Below are positions 49,283 to 57,938 of a stretch of DNA of 64,000 nucleotides, in pieces. The notes beneath the pieces were generated by a model. The model ran no database searches, was not told the origin of the DNA, and saw only the letters and a program-made list of their open reading frames with translations. Within the stretch, counting starts at the first letter, position 1. Each line of letters starts with the position of its first letter. Made by a program: the position numbers and the translations under genes. The stretch is from JAYPUA01 sp038133845 (GTDB lineage: Bacteria; SAR324; NAC60-12): the NCBI GenBank assembly GCA_038133845.1, contig JAYPUA010000004.1, positions 1-64,000 of the forward strand, in the 5' to 3' direction.

Positions 49283-50060
49283 GGCTGCGTCGTTCCTTTT
49301 CCCGTTGGGCAATGCGCTTCATGATCTCCTTGCACAAGGCATCATACATGTAGGCACCGCGGGTTCTCCCCGATCGGTAGTCAAAGATGTTCTGGTGAAA
49401 GGCCGGGGCTTCCTGAATGGAGACCGTCTCTTCGATCAGGTTGCTGAACATCAGCTCCGGCCACTGCTCTTGAAGCCCCTTGCGGATCGTCTGGGAGAGG
49501 TTGGTCCGGGTGTTGTAGCGAGTGATGGCAATCCCGAGCACTTCTGCCTGGCACTGTCCCAGGGATTGCCGCTGGAACTGGCTGATGTAGTTCATGATCT
49601 GGTCGCAACCGCTGTAGCCGAGGTAGTCCGTGACAACCGGGACGATCACATAGTCCACATACATCAGCAAGTTGCGGCTCAGGTCACTCCAGCTAGGGGC
49701 GGTGTCCACAATCACGATTCCCTGGCTGATCGGTTCCAGGAGCTTGCGCAGAAAGGTCTCGCGCTGTCGAGACTGAGCCAAGGACTGGGTCGCCTCGACG
49801 ATCTCCGTCCCTCCGGAGGGGAGAAAGTAGAAGTGCCGATCCAGTTCAATGAACTCGAACTTCTGCACCCGCCCCAGGATCAGGTTGGCCAGGTTGCAGA
49901 CGTGATCTCGCTGAAAGATGGTGGTGACGTTCGCCTGGACGTCCGAGTCGATCAGGAGCACATCGCGCCGAGCCTTGGCAATACGGGCCGCCAGATTGAC
50001 GGAAAGGCTGGTCTTGGCCTGTCCACCTTTCATGGACATCACGGCGATTTTGATGCTCAC
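49266..50060 (-). CDS. parA: ParA/Soj-type ATPase
   Basis: The 264-residue protein has the deviant Walker A KGGQAKTS (residues 11-18), in which the usual second glycine is alanine and the signature lysine is kept. Switch I follows as DSDVQANVT, and IVIVDTAPSWSDLSRN is the Walker B region. ParA ATPases position plasmids, chromosomes or protein assemblies in concert with a partner that stimulates ATP hydrolysis. The partner is probably the overlapping downstream gene product. No plasmid replication genes or parS-like repeats are obvious nearby. Confidence 0.87.
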   Translation of the reverse strand: MSIKIAVMSMKGGQAKTSLSVNLAARIAKARRDVLLIDSDVQANVTTIFQRDHVCNLANLILGRVQKFEFIELDRHFYFLPSGGTEIVEATQSLAQSRQRETFLRKLLEPISQGIVIVDTAPSWSDLSRNLLMYVDYVIVPVVTDYLGYSGCDQIMNYISQFQRQSLGQCQAEVLGIAITRYNTRTNLSQTIRKGLQEQWPELMFSNLIEETVSIQEAPAFHQNIFDYRSGRTRGAYMYDALCKEIMKRIAQREKERRSHGQVA

Positions 50061-50200
50061 ACAACTCCGGATCAGATGAAAATGCGGTCAAAGTCGGATG
50101 CTGAAAAGGTATCAAGGTCGCCTCAAAAGACAAGCTGATGAGAACACCCGGGATGCTGGAGATCAGCGGAGCAGCCTGGAAGGGCGTATCGGCGGGAAGC

Positions 50201-51286
50201 CTACTCCGCCAGAACGAGCGTATCCTCCGGAGCCCAGCCGACCCAGAGCCGGTCTCCACGCTTGGGGCGGGCCCCGCTGCGGCTCGGGTTGGTGCGGATC
50301 GCACAGAGCAACGGCCCGGCATCGGTCTTCAGGTAGAAGTGGCTTTCGCTCCCGTAGTACACCACCGCATCGATCACTCCGGGGAAAGAGAACAGCGGCT
50401 CCGAGAGCGGCTCGCTGGACACCCGCAGCTTCTCCGGACGGACCGCCAGGTGCATGGGGCCACTGAGCGGACGGGAGTGGGGCACCTGCATCTCGCCCAA
50501 TTGCTCGGTACGGACGTGCAGGGTTCCGGATTCAAGCCTCTCCGCCTCTCCAGAGAAGAGATTCATTCGGCCAATGAAGTCGGCCACAAACCGGCAGTTG
50601 GGGGACTCGTAAAGCTCTCCGGGCGGAGCGACTTGACGGACCACTCCGCTCTCCATCACGGCGATTCGATCGGCCATTGAGAGGGCCTCATCCTGGTCGT
50701 GCGTGACGATCACGAACGTAATGCCCACGGCTTTTTGCAGCTTGACCAACTCGAGTTGCATCGCCTCCCGGAGCTTGGCATCCAGCGCCGAGAGCGGCTC
50801 GTCGAGCAGCAGCAGCCGAGGACGCTTGACCAGCGCTCGCGCCAGGGCCACCCGCTGTCGCTGTCCTCCGGAGAGCTGATCGGGCTTGCGCGAGCTGTAG
50901 CCTTCCAGCTTGACCAGCGCCAAGGCCTCTCGGACCCGCTGATCGATCTCCGTGCGGGGCGTGTTGACCACCCGTAGCCCGTAGGCCACGTTGTCAAACA
51001 CCGTCATGTGAGGAAACACCGCATACGACTGAAAGACCATGTTCACCGGACGTCGGTTCGGCGGGATGTCCTGGGTGTCCTGCCCGTCGATGGTGATGCT
51101 GCCTTCGCTGGGAAACTCGAACCCGGCCAGCATGCGGAGCAAGGTCGTCTTGCCGCATCCGGAAGGGCCCAGGAGCGCAAAGAACTCGCCTTCCCGGATG
51201 CTCAGGTTCACGCCATTGACGGCCGCAACACCGCCAAAGCGTTTGTAGACATCCCGGACTTCCAGAATGACAGGACGTTCAGCCAT
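50201..51286 (-). CDS. potG: Putrescine/polyamine ABC transporter ATPase, PotG/PotA-like
   Basis: The 361-residue ATPase has Walker A GPSGCGKT, signature LSGGQRQR, Walker B LLLLDEPLSALD and a C-terminal TOBE domain. NPNRR-type IPPNRRPVNMVFQSYAVFPHM is typical of PotA/PotG. I chose the ATG at 51286, 7 bp inside the preceding gene's end, over an upstream frame lacking similarity. It completes a PotFHIG-like importer, and the aminotransferase SpuC lies at the head of the same operon. Confidence 0.9.
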   Translation of the reverse strand: MAERPVILEVRDVYKRFGGVAAVNGVNLSIREGEFFALLGPSGCGKTTLLRMLAGFEFPSEGSITIDGQDTQDIPPNRRPVNMVFQSYAVFPHMTVFDNVAYGLRVVNTPRTEIDQRVREALALVKLEGYSSRKPDQLSGGQRQRVALARALVKRPRLLLLDEPLSALDAKLREAMQLELVKLQKAVGITFVIVTHDQDEALSMADRIAVMESGVVRQVAPPGELYESPNCRFVADFIGRMNLFSGEAERLESGTLHVRTEQLGEMQVPHSRPLSGPMHLAVRPEKLRVSSEPLSEPLFSFPGVIDAVVYYGSESHFYLKTDAGPLLCAIRTNPSRSGARPKRGDRLWVGWAPEDTLVLAE

Positions 51287-52136
51287 GAGCAGAGTCTCCA
51301 AGCTGGTCGCCAGCACGGCTTTGCAGCCACAGGGCAAGGGTGGTCATGATCAGGGTGATGGCAATCAAGACAGCCGAAGCGGCGTTGACCTCCGGAGTCA
51401 CCGAGAAGCGAATCATCGAGTAGATCTTGATCGGGAAGGTCAGCGTGTCAGGCCCGGAGGTGAAGAAAGTGATCACAAAATCGTCCAGTGAAAGGGTGAA
51501 GGCGAGCAACCCGCCGGCGATCAGTCCGGGACGCATGTGAGGGACAAGAACGTCCTTGAAGGTCTGCCATTCTCCAGCGCCAAGATCCTTTGCCGCCTCC
51601 TCCAACTCCCGGTTGAAGGTGGCCAGGCGTGCGCGGACGACCACCGTGACAAAGGGGAAGCTGAAGGAGATGTGGGCGATGGTGATCGCACCAAGATTCA
51701 GCGGCCACGGCAGCCCGGCAGGCCACCCCACTCTGGAGAAAAAGGCCAGCATTGCGACCCCCATGCAGATCTCCGGGATGACGATCGGAAGCGACATCGC
51801 CCCCTCGTATCCAGCCTTTCCGGGGAAGCGGAAGCGCCAGAGGAGGACCGCCGTCATCGTTCCCAGCACCACGCTGATCAAGGTACTGAAGAAGGCGATC
51901 GTCAGCGAGTTGAGGAAGGCTTCCATCAGCGAAGAGTTGTTCCAGGCCTTCTCATAGTAGCGGAAGGTGAACCCACGCCAGACGATGTTGCGGCGGCTGT
52001 CGTTGAAACTGAAGGCCACAAGCGTAACGATCGGGGCATACAGGAAAACGAAGGTGCCCAACAGAACCAGCCGCATCCAGGTCCGGCGGCCATAGTCCAG
52101 GGGGCCGATCGGGTTTCGGGGCTTTTTTGAACTCAT
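51279..52136 (-). CDS. potI: Polyamine ABC permease, PotI/PotC-like
   Basis: The 285-residue permease has six helices, the family motif VAFSFNDSRRN near the first periplasmic loop and an EAA loop (ELEEAAKDLGAGEWQTFKDVLVP). MEAFLNSLTIAFFSTLISVVLGT is typical of PotC/PotI. It overlaps the adjacent permease gene by ATGA-like spacing (52133-52136) and the ATPase gene by 8 bp. It forms the channel with the PotH-like subunit. Confidence 0.92.
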   Translation of the reverse strand: MSSKKPRNPIGPLDYGRRTWMRLVLLGTFVFLYAPIVTLVAFSFNDSRRNIVWRGFTFRYYEKAWNNSSLMEAFLNSLTIAFFSTLISVVLGTMTAVLLWRFRFPGKAGYEGAMSLPIVIPEICMGVAMLAFFSRVGWPAGLPWPLNLGAITIAHISFSFPFVTVVVRARLATFNRELEEAAKDLGAGEWQTFKDVLVPHMRPGLIAGGLLAFTLSLDDFVITFFTSGPDTLTFPIKIYSMIRFSVTPEVNAASAVLIAITLIMTTLALWLQSRAGDQLGDSAHG

Positions 52137-53050
52137 GTGGCCTCCAGTCCGCTTCTTCGGGTGTACACGGCACGCACGGCCAGCGCGAAGAAAGTCAGGT
52201 ACATCAGCAGGAAGGAGAGCGCAGAGCCAAAAGGCCAGTCGTTTGCCGACTTGAACTGGCGTTCGATCACGTTGGCGATCATCTGGCTATCCGTCCCTCC
52301 CAGCAGGTCCGGGGTGAGGTACGACCCGAGCGCCGGGATGAAGGTGATGATCACTCCGGAGATGATTCCGGGAAGTGCCAAGGGCACGATCACGGAGCGG
52401 AAGGTGCGCCACTGCCCGGCTCCCAGATCCAAGCTGGCCTCAATGTAGCTTCGATCCATGCGATCCAGCGCCGCATAGAGAGGCAGAACCATGAAGGGGA
52501 GGTGGACGTAGACCAGACCGTAGACCACGGCGAAGTTGTTGTAGAGCAGCTCCCAGCGAGTGAAGCTCTCTCCAAGCAGTTGCCACTCGCCGAGCCCCAG
52601 GAGGCGGAGCAGACCGTCGGCGGCCTGCCAGATCAGCTCCAGCAGGTCGTTGAGGTAGCCGTTGGTACGCAGCACCGCAATCAAGGCGTAGGTCCGGATC
52701 AGGAGGTTGGTCCAGAACGGCAGGATCACCAGCAGCAGCAGGATCGGCTTCCAGCGATCGCTGGCAAAGGTGATCGCCAGGGCGACCGGGAAGGAGATCA
52801 CCAGACAGAAGAAGGTCGTCAGCCCGGCATACCAGAAGGACTTGAGGAAGATCTGCAGGTAGAGGGGCTGGAGCGCACGCAGGTAGTTGTCCAGCGTGCC
52901 GGTGATGGCGACCTCGAGGATGCCTTGCTTCTCGCCAAAACTGAGCCCCCAGATCAGGGCCAGCGGCGCCAGGAAGAAGGCAAACAGCCAAAACGTCGGA
53001 GGGAGCCCCAAGGACCAGAAGGCCCGGGGCGATTTTCGCCAGTAATCCAC
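52133..53050 (-). CDS. potH: Polyamine ABC permease, PotH/PotB-like
   Basis: The 305-residue permease has six helices, ILPFWTNLLIRTYALIAVLRTNG (a PotB/PotH hallmark) and the EAA loop YIEASLDLGAGQWRTFRSVIVP. A hairpin in the 66-nt gap separates it from the binding-protein gene. It partners the PotI-like permease encoded by the overlapping next gene. Confidence 0.93.
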   Translation of the reverse strand: MDYWRKSPRAFWSLGLPPTFWLFAFFLAPLALIWGLSFGEKQGILEVAITGTLDNYLRALQPLYLQIFLKSFWYAGLTTFFCLVISFPVALAITFASDRWKPILLLLVILPFWTNLLIRTYALIAVLRTNGYLNDLLELIWQAADGLLRLLGLGEWQLLGESFTRWELLYNNFAVVYGLVYVHLPFMVLPLYAALDRMDRSYIEASLDLGAGQWRTFRSVIVPLALPGIISGVIITFIPALGSYLTPDLLGGTDSQMIANVIERQFKSANDWPFGSALSFLLMYLTFFALAVRAVYTRRSGLEAT

Positions 53051-53084
53051 CTCAGCTAGCGAAGTACGGAGTTCGTAGAGCGTG

Positions 53085-53104
53085 GGCCTGTCCGAAGACA
53101 GGCC
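53085..53104 (-). other. Hairpin between potF-like and potH-like genes
   Basis: GGCCTGTC and GACAGGCC form a perfect 8-bp stem with the loop CGAA on the plus strand (TTCG on the transcript), 12 nt after the binding-protein stop. The transcript would thus carry a stable UUCG tetraloop. It probably protects the upstream message and lowers permease expression. Confidence 0.6.
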
Positions 53105-53116
53105 GTTCGGAAGGAA

Positions 53117-54199
53117 TCAGGCTGCAGAGATGCGCGTCCAGGCTTCGTCAAAGAGGCGCTGCATGGCCTCTCCACGATACTTGGACGACTCGCTTCGCTT
53201 CAGGACCGCATCGGTGGGGAAGATCGCCGGATTGCCCCGGTAGTCGTCCCCCAGCTTGGCCTTGGCCGCGGCGTTCGGCGTGGCGTACTGGATGAAGTCG
53301 GCAATCAGCGCGCCCGCGTCGGCATCCAGCAGGTAGTTCATGAAGGCGTGTGCGTTCTCAGGATGCGGCGCTCCCTTGGGGATGCAGAGGCAGTCCTGCC
53401 ACAAAAGCGTGCCTTCCTTGGGCACGATGTAGGCGATGTCGTCATCCTCCTCTTGAACCTGAATGATGTCTCCGTTGTACTCCATCGTCAGGTCGACCTC
53501 TCCAGAGAGCAGCAGATCCTGGCCGTTGTCCTCGGCAAAGACCTTGATGTGCTTCTTCTGCTTGATCATCAGGTCCTCCACTGCCTTCACTGCGGCTGGA
53601 TCGGCGGTGTTCAGAGAGTGCCCCAGGTACTTCATGGCCACAGGGATGGTTTCGGACGGGCTGTTGAGCACCGCGATCCTCCCGGAGTACTCGCTGGAGG
53701 CAAAGAGGGCCGACCAGCTGTCCGGAACCTTGGACACCTTGGATTTGCGGTAGCCGATACCGATGGTGCCCCACATGTAGGGCAGGCTGTAGGCACGCTT
53801 GGGGTCAAACGGCGCGTCCTGAAATGCCGGGTCGATGTTCTTGAAGTTCGGGATCTTCGAATGGTCGAGCTTGACGAGCATGTTTGCTCGGATCATGCGC
53901 TCCACGAAGTCGTTGGTCGGAACAATCACGTCATACCCCGGGTTGCCCTCCTTGAGCTTCGCAAACAGTTCGTCGTTGTCGGCAAAGAGGTCCATGGTCA
54001 CCTCCACGCCGGTGGCCTTGCGGAAGTCGTCCAGCGTGGTCTCTCCGATGTAGGTGTCCCAGTTGTAGAAGTTGAGCTTCTTCTCTTCAGCGCTCCATCC
54101 TTCACCAGGCAGGAAGGTCAGCCCGGCGGCCACGGCCCCCAGGCTTTGAAGGAAGTGACGTCGGGAAACTCCGGAACGGCGTGTGGTGCGTGTGGTCAT
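53117..54199 (-). CDS. potF: Polyamine-binding periplasmic protein, PotF/PotD-like
   Basis: The 360-residue protein has a twin-arginine signal (SRRHFLQSLG, residues 12-21). The mature protein starts with the PotF-like KKLNFYNWDTYIGETTLDDFRKATG and has YDVIVPTNDFVERM. Acidic and aromatic residues in these segments line the polyamine site in PotF/PotD. Tat export of a solute-binding protein is less usual than Sec. The gene follows spuC on the same strand with a 119-nt gap. Confidence 0.9.
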   Translation of the reverse strand: MTTRTTRRSGVSRRHFLQSLGAVAAGLTFLPGEGWSAEEKKLNFYNWDTYIGETTLDDFRKATGVEVTMDLFADNDELFAKLKEGNPGYDVIVPTNDFVERMIRANMLVKLDHSKIPNFKNIDPAFQDAPFDPKRAYSLPYMWGTIGIGYRKSKVSKVPDSWSALFASSEYSGRIAVLNSPSETIPVAMKYLGHSLNTADPAAVKAVEDLMIKQKKHIKVFAEDNGQDLLLSGEVDLTMEYNGDIIQVQEEDDDIAYIVPKEGTLLWQDCLCIPKGAPHPENAHAFMNYLLDADAGALIADFIQYATPNAAAKAKLGDDYRGNPAIFPTDAVLKRSESSKYRGEAMQRLFDEAWTRISAA

Positions 54200-54318
54200 G
54201 GGATTGCTCCAGCAGAAGGTTCAGCAAAAACACACCGGACGATCTCCTGATCACCCGGCGCAGAAAAAGTCAGGGCGCTTCGTCGAGGACTTTCAGCCCT
54301 CACAAACGCGTAGGGGCC

Positions 54319-55686
54319 TCAGCGACGGCCCAACTCCTCGGCAAGTTCGTTGAGCGTCTTGAGCGTCTTCTCGTAGATCTCGTCCAGGTGCGCGCGCGTG
54401 CTGATCAGCGGCGGAGAGAGGATCATGGTGTCCTTGACCGCACGCATCACCAGCCCGTTGCGAATGCACAGGTCCCGGCAACGGGTTCCGACCTGTCCCC
54501 GGTTCGCAAAGAATTTCCGGGAGGACTTGTCGTCGACCAACTCCAAGGCACCCAGCAGCCCTACATTGCGGACCTCTCCAATGAGCGGGTGGTCCTGGAA
54601 CTGTGACCAGAGCTGACGCAGGTACGGTCCGGTATCATCGCGGACCTGCTCGACCAGGCCTTCGCGCTCAATGATCTCCAGGTTTCGTGAGGCCACCACG
54701 CAGGCCGCGGGGTGTCCGGAGTAGGTGAACCCGTGCGCAAACTCCTTGCCCTTCTCGATGATCACCTCCGCAACGCGGTCGGCGACCAGCACCCCGCCAA
54801 TTGGCAGGTATCCGGAAGAGAGGCCCTTGGCAATCGGCATCAGGTCCGGGCGGATGTTGAAGTACTCGGAGCCAAACCAGTATCCAGTCCGTCCAAACCC
54901 GCAGATCACTTCGTCGGCAATCAGCAAGATCCCATACTGATCGCAAATGCGCTGGATCTCTGGCCAGTAGGTCTCCGGAGGAACAATCACTCCGCCTGCC
55001 CCTTGAATGGGCTCTCCGATGAAGGCCGCGACGCGGTCGACTCCCAGCTCAAGGATCTTCTTCTCCAACTCTCCGGCCGCCTTGAGCCCGTACTCTGACG
55101 GGCTGAGGTCCCCTCCGTTTTCATACCAGTAGGGCTGCTCGATGTGGACGATGTCCGGAATCGGGAGGTCGTCGATCTCGTGGATGAACTTCTGCCCGCC
55201 CATGCTCGCTCCGGCGACGGTGCTTCCGTGGTAGCCGTTGATGCGGCTGATGATCACCCGCTTCTGGGGCAGCCCCTGCAGCTTCCAGTAGTTGCGCACC
55301 ATCCGGAGCACCGTGTCGTTGGCCTCGGATCCGGAGTTGACGTAAAATACATGGTTGAACTGAGGCGGGCTGAGGCGGGCCAGCTTCTCTGAAAGCTCAA
55401 TCGCCGGAGGATGTGTGCACTGAAAAAAGCTGTTGTAGTAGGGCAGCTGCTGCAGCTGCTCATAGGCCGCCCGCGCCAACTCCTCACGCCCGTAGCCCAC
55501 GTTCACACACCACAGCCCGGCCATGCCGTCGATCACCTGCTTCCCCTCGGAATCCCACAGGTAGACTCCCTCGGCCCGGGTAATCACCCGAGTCCCCTTT
55601 TGCCCCATCTCCTTGGTGTCGGTGAAGGGGTGCATGAAGTGCTGGGTGTCGAGAGACTGCCACTCGGAGGTAGTGTGGTCGAGCAT
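54319..55686 (-). CDS. spuC: Putrescine-pyruvate aminotransferase (class III)
   Basis: The 455-residue PLP enzyme closely follows the SpuC pattern known from Pseudomonas: GVYLWDSEGKQVIDGMAGLWCVNVGYGREEL, NSGSEANDTVLRMVRNYW, the PLP-binding region LLIADEVICGFGRTGYWFGS and the Schiff-base lysine in PIAKGLSSGYLPIGG. It converts putrescine and pyruvate to 4-aminobutanal and alanine. It heads an operon with a polyamine importer, which fits catabolism of imported putrescine. The gap to folD (55687-55879) contains only the divergent start regions. Confidence 0.94.
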   Translation of the reverse strand: MLDHTTSEWQSLDTQHFMHPFTDTKEMGQKGTRVITRAEGVYLWDSEGKQVIDGMAGLWCVNVGYGREELARAAYEQLQQLPYYNSFFQCTHPPAIELSEKLARLSPPQFNHVFYVNSGSEANDTVLRMVRNYWKLQGLPQKRVIISRINGYHGSTVAGASMGGQKFIHEIDDLPIPDIVHIEQPYWYENGGDLSPSEYGLKAAGELEKKILELGVDRVAAFIGEPIQGAGGVIVPPETYWPEIQRICDQYGILLIADEVICGFGRTGYWFGSEYFNIRPDLMPIAKGLSSGYLPIGGVLVADRVAEVIIEKGKEFAHGFTYSGHPAACVVASRNLEIIEREGLVEQVRDDTGPYLRQLWSQFQDHPLIGEVRNVGLLGALELVDDKSSRKFFANRGQVGTRCRDLCIRNGLVMRAVKDTMILSPPLISTRAHLDEIYEKTLKTLNELAEELGRR

Positions 55687-55879
55687 AAAAAACTTTCGCA
55701 GGAGAAGAAGGGGGGAGTGCAGGCAGACGGATGCCTGAATCTTCCAAGGAAGACTACGCTATCGTGTTCTCAAAAAACAGCAAGCTTGCTTGATCTTGTG
55801 CTTTGAGGCGATTTTGCAAGCATGATCCAGTTTTCTCCAAAATGCAGCCCCTTCTGCCGCACCTTCGTTTGAAAACCCG

Positions 55880-56806
55880 ATGAACCCGCCTGAGCCGCAG
55901 TCCGAGCACAACACCCTCTTCGGCAAGCCTGCTGCCGAGGAGATCCGCAACGAAGTCCGGGAGCGGGCAGCCTGGTTTGCCGAGCAGGGTTGGCCCGTCA
56001 AACTGGTCTCGGTGACGGTGGGAGAGGTGGCCGATGCGGCGCTGTACGTTCGAAACCAGAAGCGAGTGGCCGAGCAGTGCGGGGTCTCCTTCGAGCAGCG
56101 CAACTACCCGGTTTCAGTCTCCCGCGAGGAGCTGCTGGCCATCCTGCAGGCGCTGAACAGCGACCCCCGGGTCACCGGGGTCATCCTCCAACGTCCGGTG
56201 CCGGAACATCTGAACGTCCGGGAGCTGCAGTCGGCCATTCACCCCCTCAAGGATGTCGAGGGCATGCACCCGGCCTCCATCGGAAACATTGTCTACCGCG
56301 ACTTGGAGCTGGCCCCCTGCACAGCCACTGCGGCAGTGGAAATGCTCAAGCGCACCGGGCTGCGGCTGGAGGGACTGAACGTGGTGGTCATTGGACACTC
56401 GGAGATTGTGGGCAAGCCCATCGCCTTTCTGCTGCTTGCAGAAGGCGCCACGGTCACGGTCTGTCACCACATGACCCGGAACCTGGCCGTTCACTCTCGG
56501 GCAGCAGATGCGATCTTCGTGGCGGTTGGCAAGCCTCGCCTCCTCACGGCAGACATGGTCAAGCCCGGAGCCGCGGTGATTGACATCGGTATCAACCAGG
56601 TACTGGAGCCCGATGGCTCTTCCCGAACGGTGGGAGATGTCGATTTTGAGGAGGTCCGCAAGATCGCCGGATGGGTCACTCCGGTCCCGGGAGGTGTGGG
56701 CCCTGTCACCGTCTCGATCTTGATGCGCAATGCTCTCAGCGCTGTGGAAAAACAGCGCCAGCACTATCAGTCCATGTTTGACGCGTCCGCGCTCAACTCT
56801 CTTTGA
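55880..56806 (+). CDS. folD: FolD-like methylenetetrahydrofolate dehydrogenase, catalytic residues altered
   Basis: The 308-residue protein has the FolD fold with the folate-site tyrosine (Tyr56 in YVRNQK), Gln104 (ILQRPVP) and the NADP motif VVIGHSEIVGKPIA, then the closing motif TPVPGGVGPVTVSILM. In E. coli FolD, Lys54 lies four residues after Tyr50; here that position is Gln60, with a Lys one residue later. The DVDG aspartate is Glu127 (KDVEGMHP). Loss of this lysine in the human enzyme removes cyclohydrolase activity, so a dehydrogenase-only role is possible. It is followed by anmK after 9 nt. Confidence 0.88.
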   Translation: MNPPEPQSEHNTLFGKPAAEEIRNEVRERAAWFAEQGWPVKLVSVTVGEVADAALYVRNQKRVAEQCGVSFEQRNYPVSVSREELLAILQALNSDPRVTGVILQRPVPEHLNVRELQSAIHPLKDVEGMHPASIGNIVYRDLELAPCTATAAVEMLKRTGLRLEGLNVVVIGHSEIVGKPIAFLLLAEGATVTVCHHMTRNLAVHSRAADAIFVAVGKPRLLTADMVKPGAAVIDIGINQVLEPDGSSRTVGDVDFEEVRKIAGWVTPVPGGVGPVTVSILMRNALSAVEKQRQHYQSMFDASALNSL

Positions 56807-56815
56807 GGGATACCG

Positions 56816-57898
56816 ATGACTCCAACTTCAACGCGATCCTGGCTGGCCCTGGGACTGATGAGCGGCACCTCGGCCGACGGCATCGACGCTGCGCTACTCC
56901 GGACCGATGGCGTGCGCATCCAGGAACAAGGACCAACGCTGGGCAAGGAATTGCCGGATTCACTGCGCCAAGGGTTGCTCGACCTGATGCGGGATGTGGG
57001 AGATCGCCAGAGTCTGGAGGAGGAGTTCACCCGGAAGAACGCCAAGGTGGTGCAGAGCCTGCTCGAACAGGCAGGGCTGGAGGCCTCGGAGGTTGACCTG
57101 ATCGGTTTCCACGGACAGACCTTGCGACACCACCCGGAGTCCGGATGGACCGATCAGCTTGGAGATGGCGCCTTGCTCGCTCGCCTGACCCGGATCCCGG
57201 TGATCAACGAGTTCCGTCTCAACGACATGAAGCATGGCGGGCAGGGGGCTCCGTTTGCGCCGCTTTATCATCAGGCGCTGGCAGAGTCGCTCCCCAAGCC
57301 GCTTGTGGTGCTGAACCTGGGCGGCGTCGGGAACGTCACCTGGCTCGGAACCTCCGGAGCGATTCTGGCCTTTGACACCGGACCCGCGAACGCCTTGATG
57401 GACGACGTGATGCAGTCCCGGGTAGGAGAACGGTACGACCGCGATGGGGCGCAGGCCTCGAAAGGGACGGTCGATGGCTCCTTGCTGAAGCGCTGGATGC
57501 AGCATCCTTACTTCACCGCGCCGGCCCCAAAATCGCTCGACCGCAACCAGTTTGAGGTCTCGGAGGTCTCGACGCTCTCCACCGCTGACGCGCTGGCGAC
57601 GCTGCTGGAGTTTACGGTGGAGTCTGTGGCCGCAGCGAACGTCCTCTTTCCGGAAGCCCCGCAGGGATGGGTGGTTACCGGAGGCGGGCGGCGCAACGCC
57701 TGGCTGATGAAACGCCTGCAGGAACGCCTGCAGGTTCCCGTGCAGCCTGTGGAATCGGTCCAGTGGTCAGGAGACGACCTGGAAGCCCAGGCCTTCGCCT
57801 TCCTCGCAGTGCGCAGCCACCTTGGGCTCCCGCTCTCCCTCCCGGAGACGACCGGAGTCGCCCAGCCGGTCAGCGGAGGGCGGCTGCACCGCCCGTGA
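56816..57898 (+). CDS. anmK: Anhydro-N-acetylmuramic acid kinase
   Basis: The 360-residue enzyme hydrolyses and phosphorylates 1,6-anhydroMurNAc to MurNAc-6-phosphate in cell-wall recycling. Diagnostic segments are GLMSGTSADGIDAALL, IGFHGQTLRHHPE, NLGGVGNVTWLG and FDTGPANALMDD. The phosphate-binding and catalytic aspartate are in GTSADG/DTGP. It is 9 nt after folD and convergent with an operon that encodes another sugar-kinase-like protein. MltA at 24974 would generate its substrate. Confidence 0.95.
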   Translation: MTPTSTRSWLALGLMSGTSADGIDAALLRTDGVRIQEQGPTLGKELPDSLRQGLLDLMRDVGDRQSLEEEFTRKNAKVVQSLLEQAGLEASEVDLIGFHGQTLRHHPESGWTDQLGDGALLARLTRIPVINEFRLNDMKHGGQGAPFAPLYHQALAESLPKPLVVLNLGGVGNVTWLGTSGAILAFDTGPANALMDDVMQSRVGERYDRDGAQASKGTVDGSLLKRWMQHPYFTAPAPKSLDRNQFEVSEVSTLSTADALATLLEFTVESVAAANVLFPEAPQGWVVTGGGRRNAWLMKRLQERLQVPVQPVESVQWSGDDLEAQAFAFLAVRSHLGLPLSLPETTGVAQPVSGGRLHRP

Positions 57899-57938
57899 GC
57901 ACCGCCCACGCCAGCTTTTTCACAAAATGTGAGACCGC

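Noticed and set aside
57915..57935. TCACA-AAA-TGTGA hairpin as a terminator between anmK and the M81 gene
   Set aside because: The T-run precedes the stem on the plus strand, and on the minus strand the stem is followed by A residues, so it does not fit a terminator in either direction.
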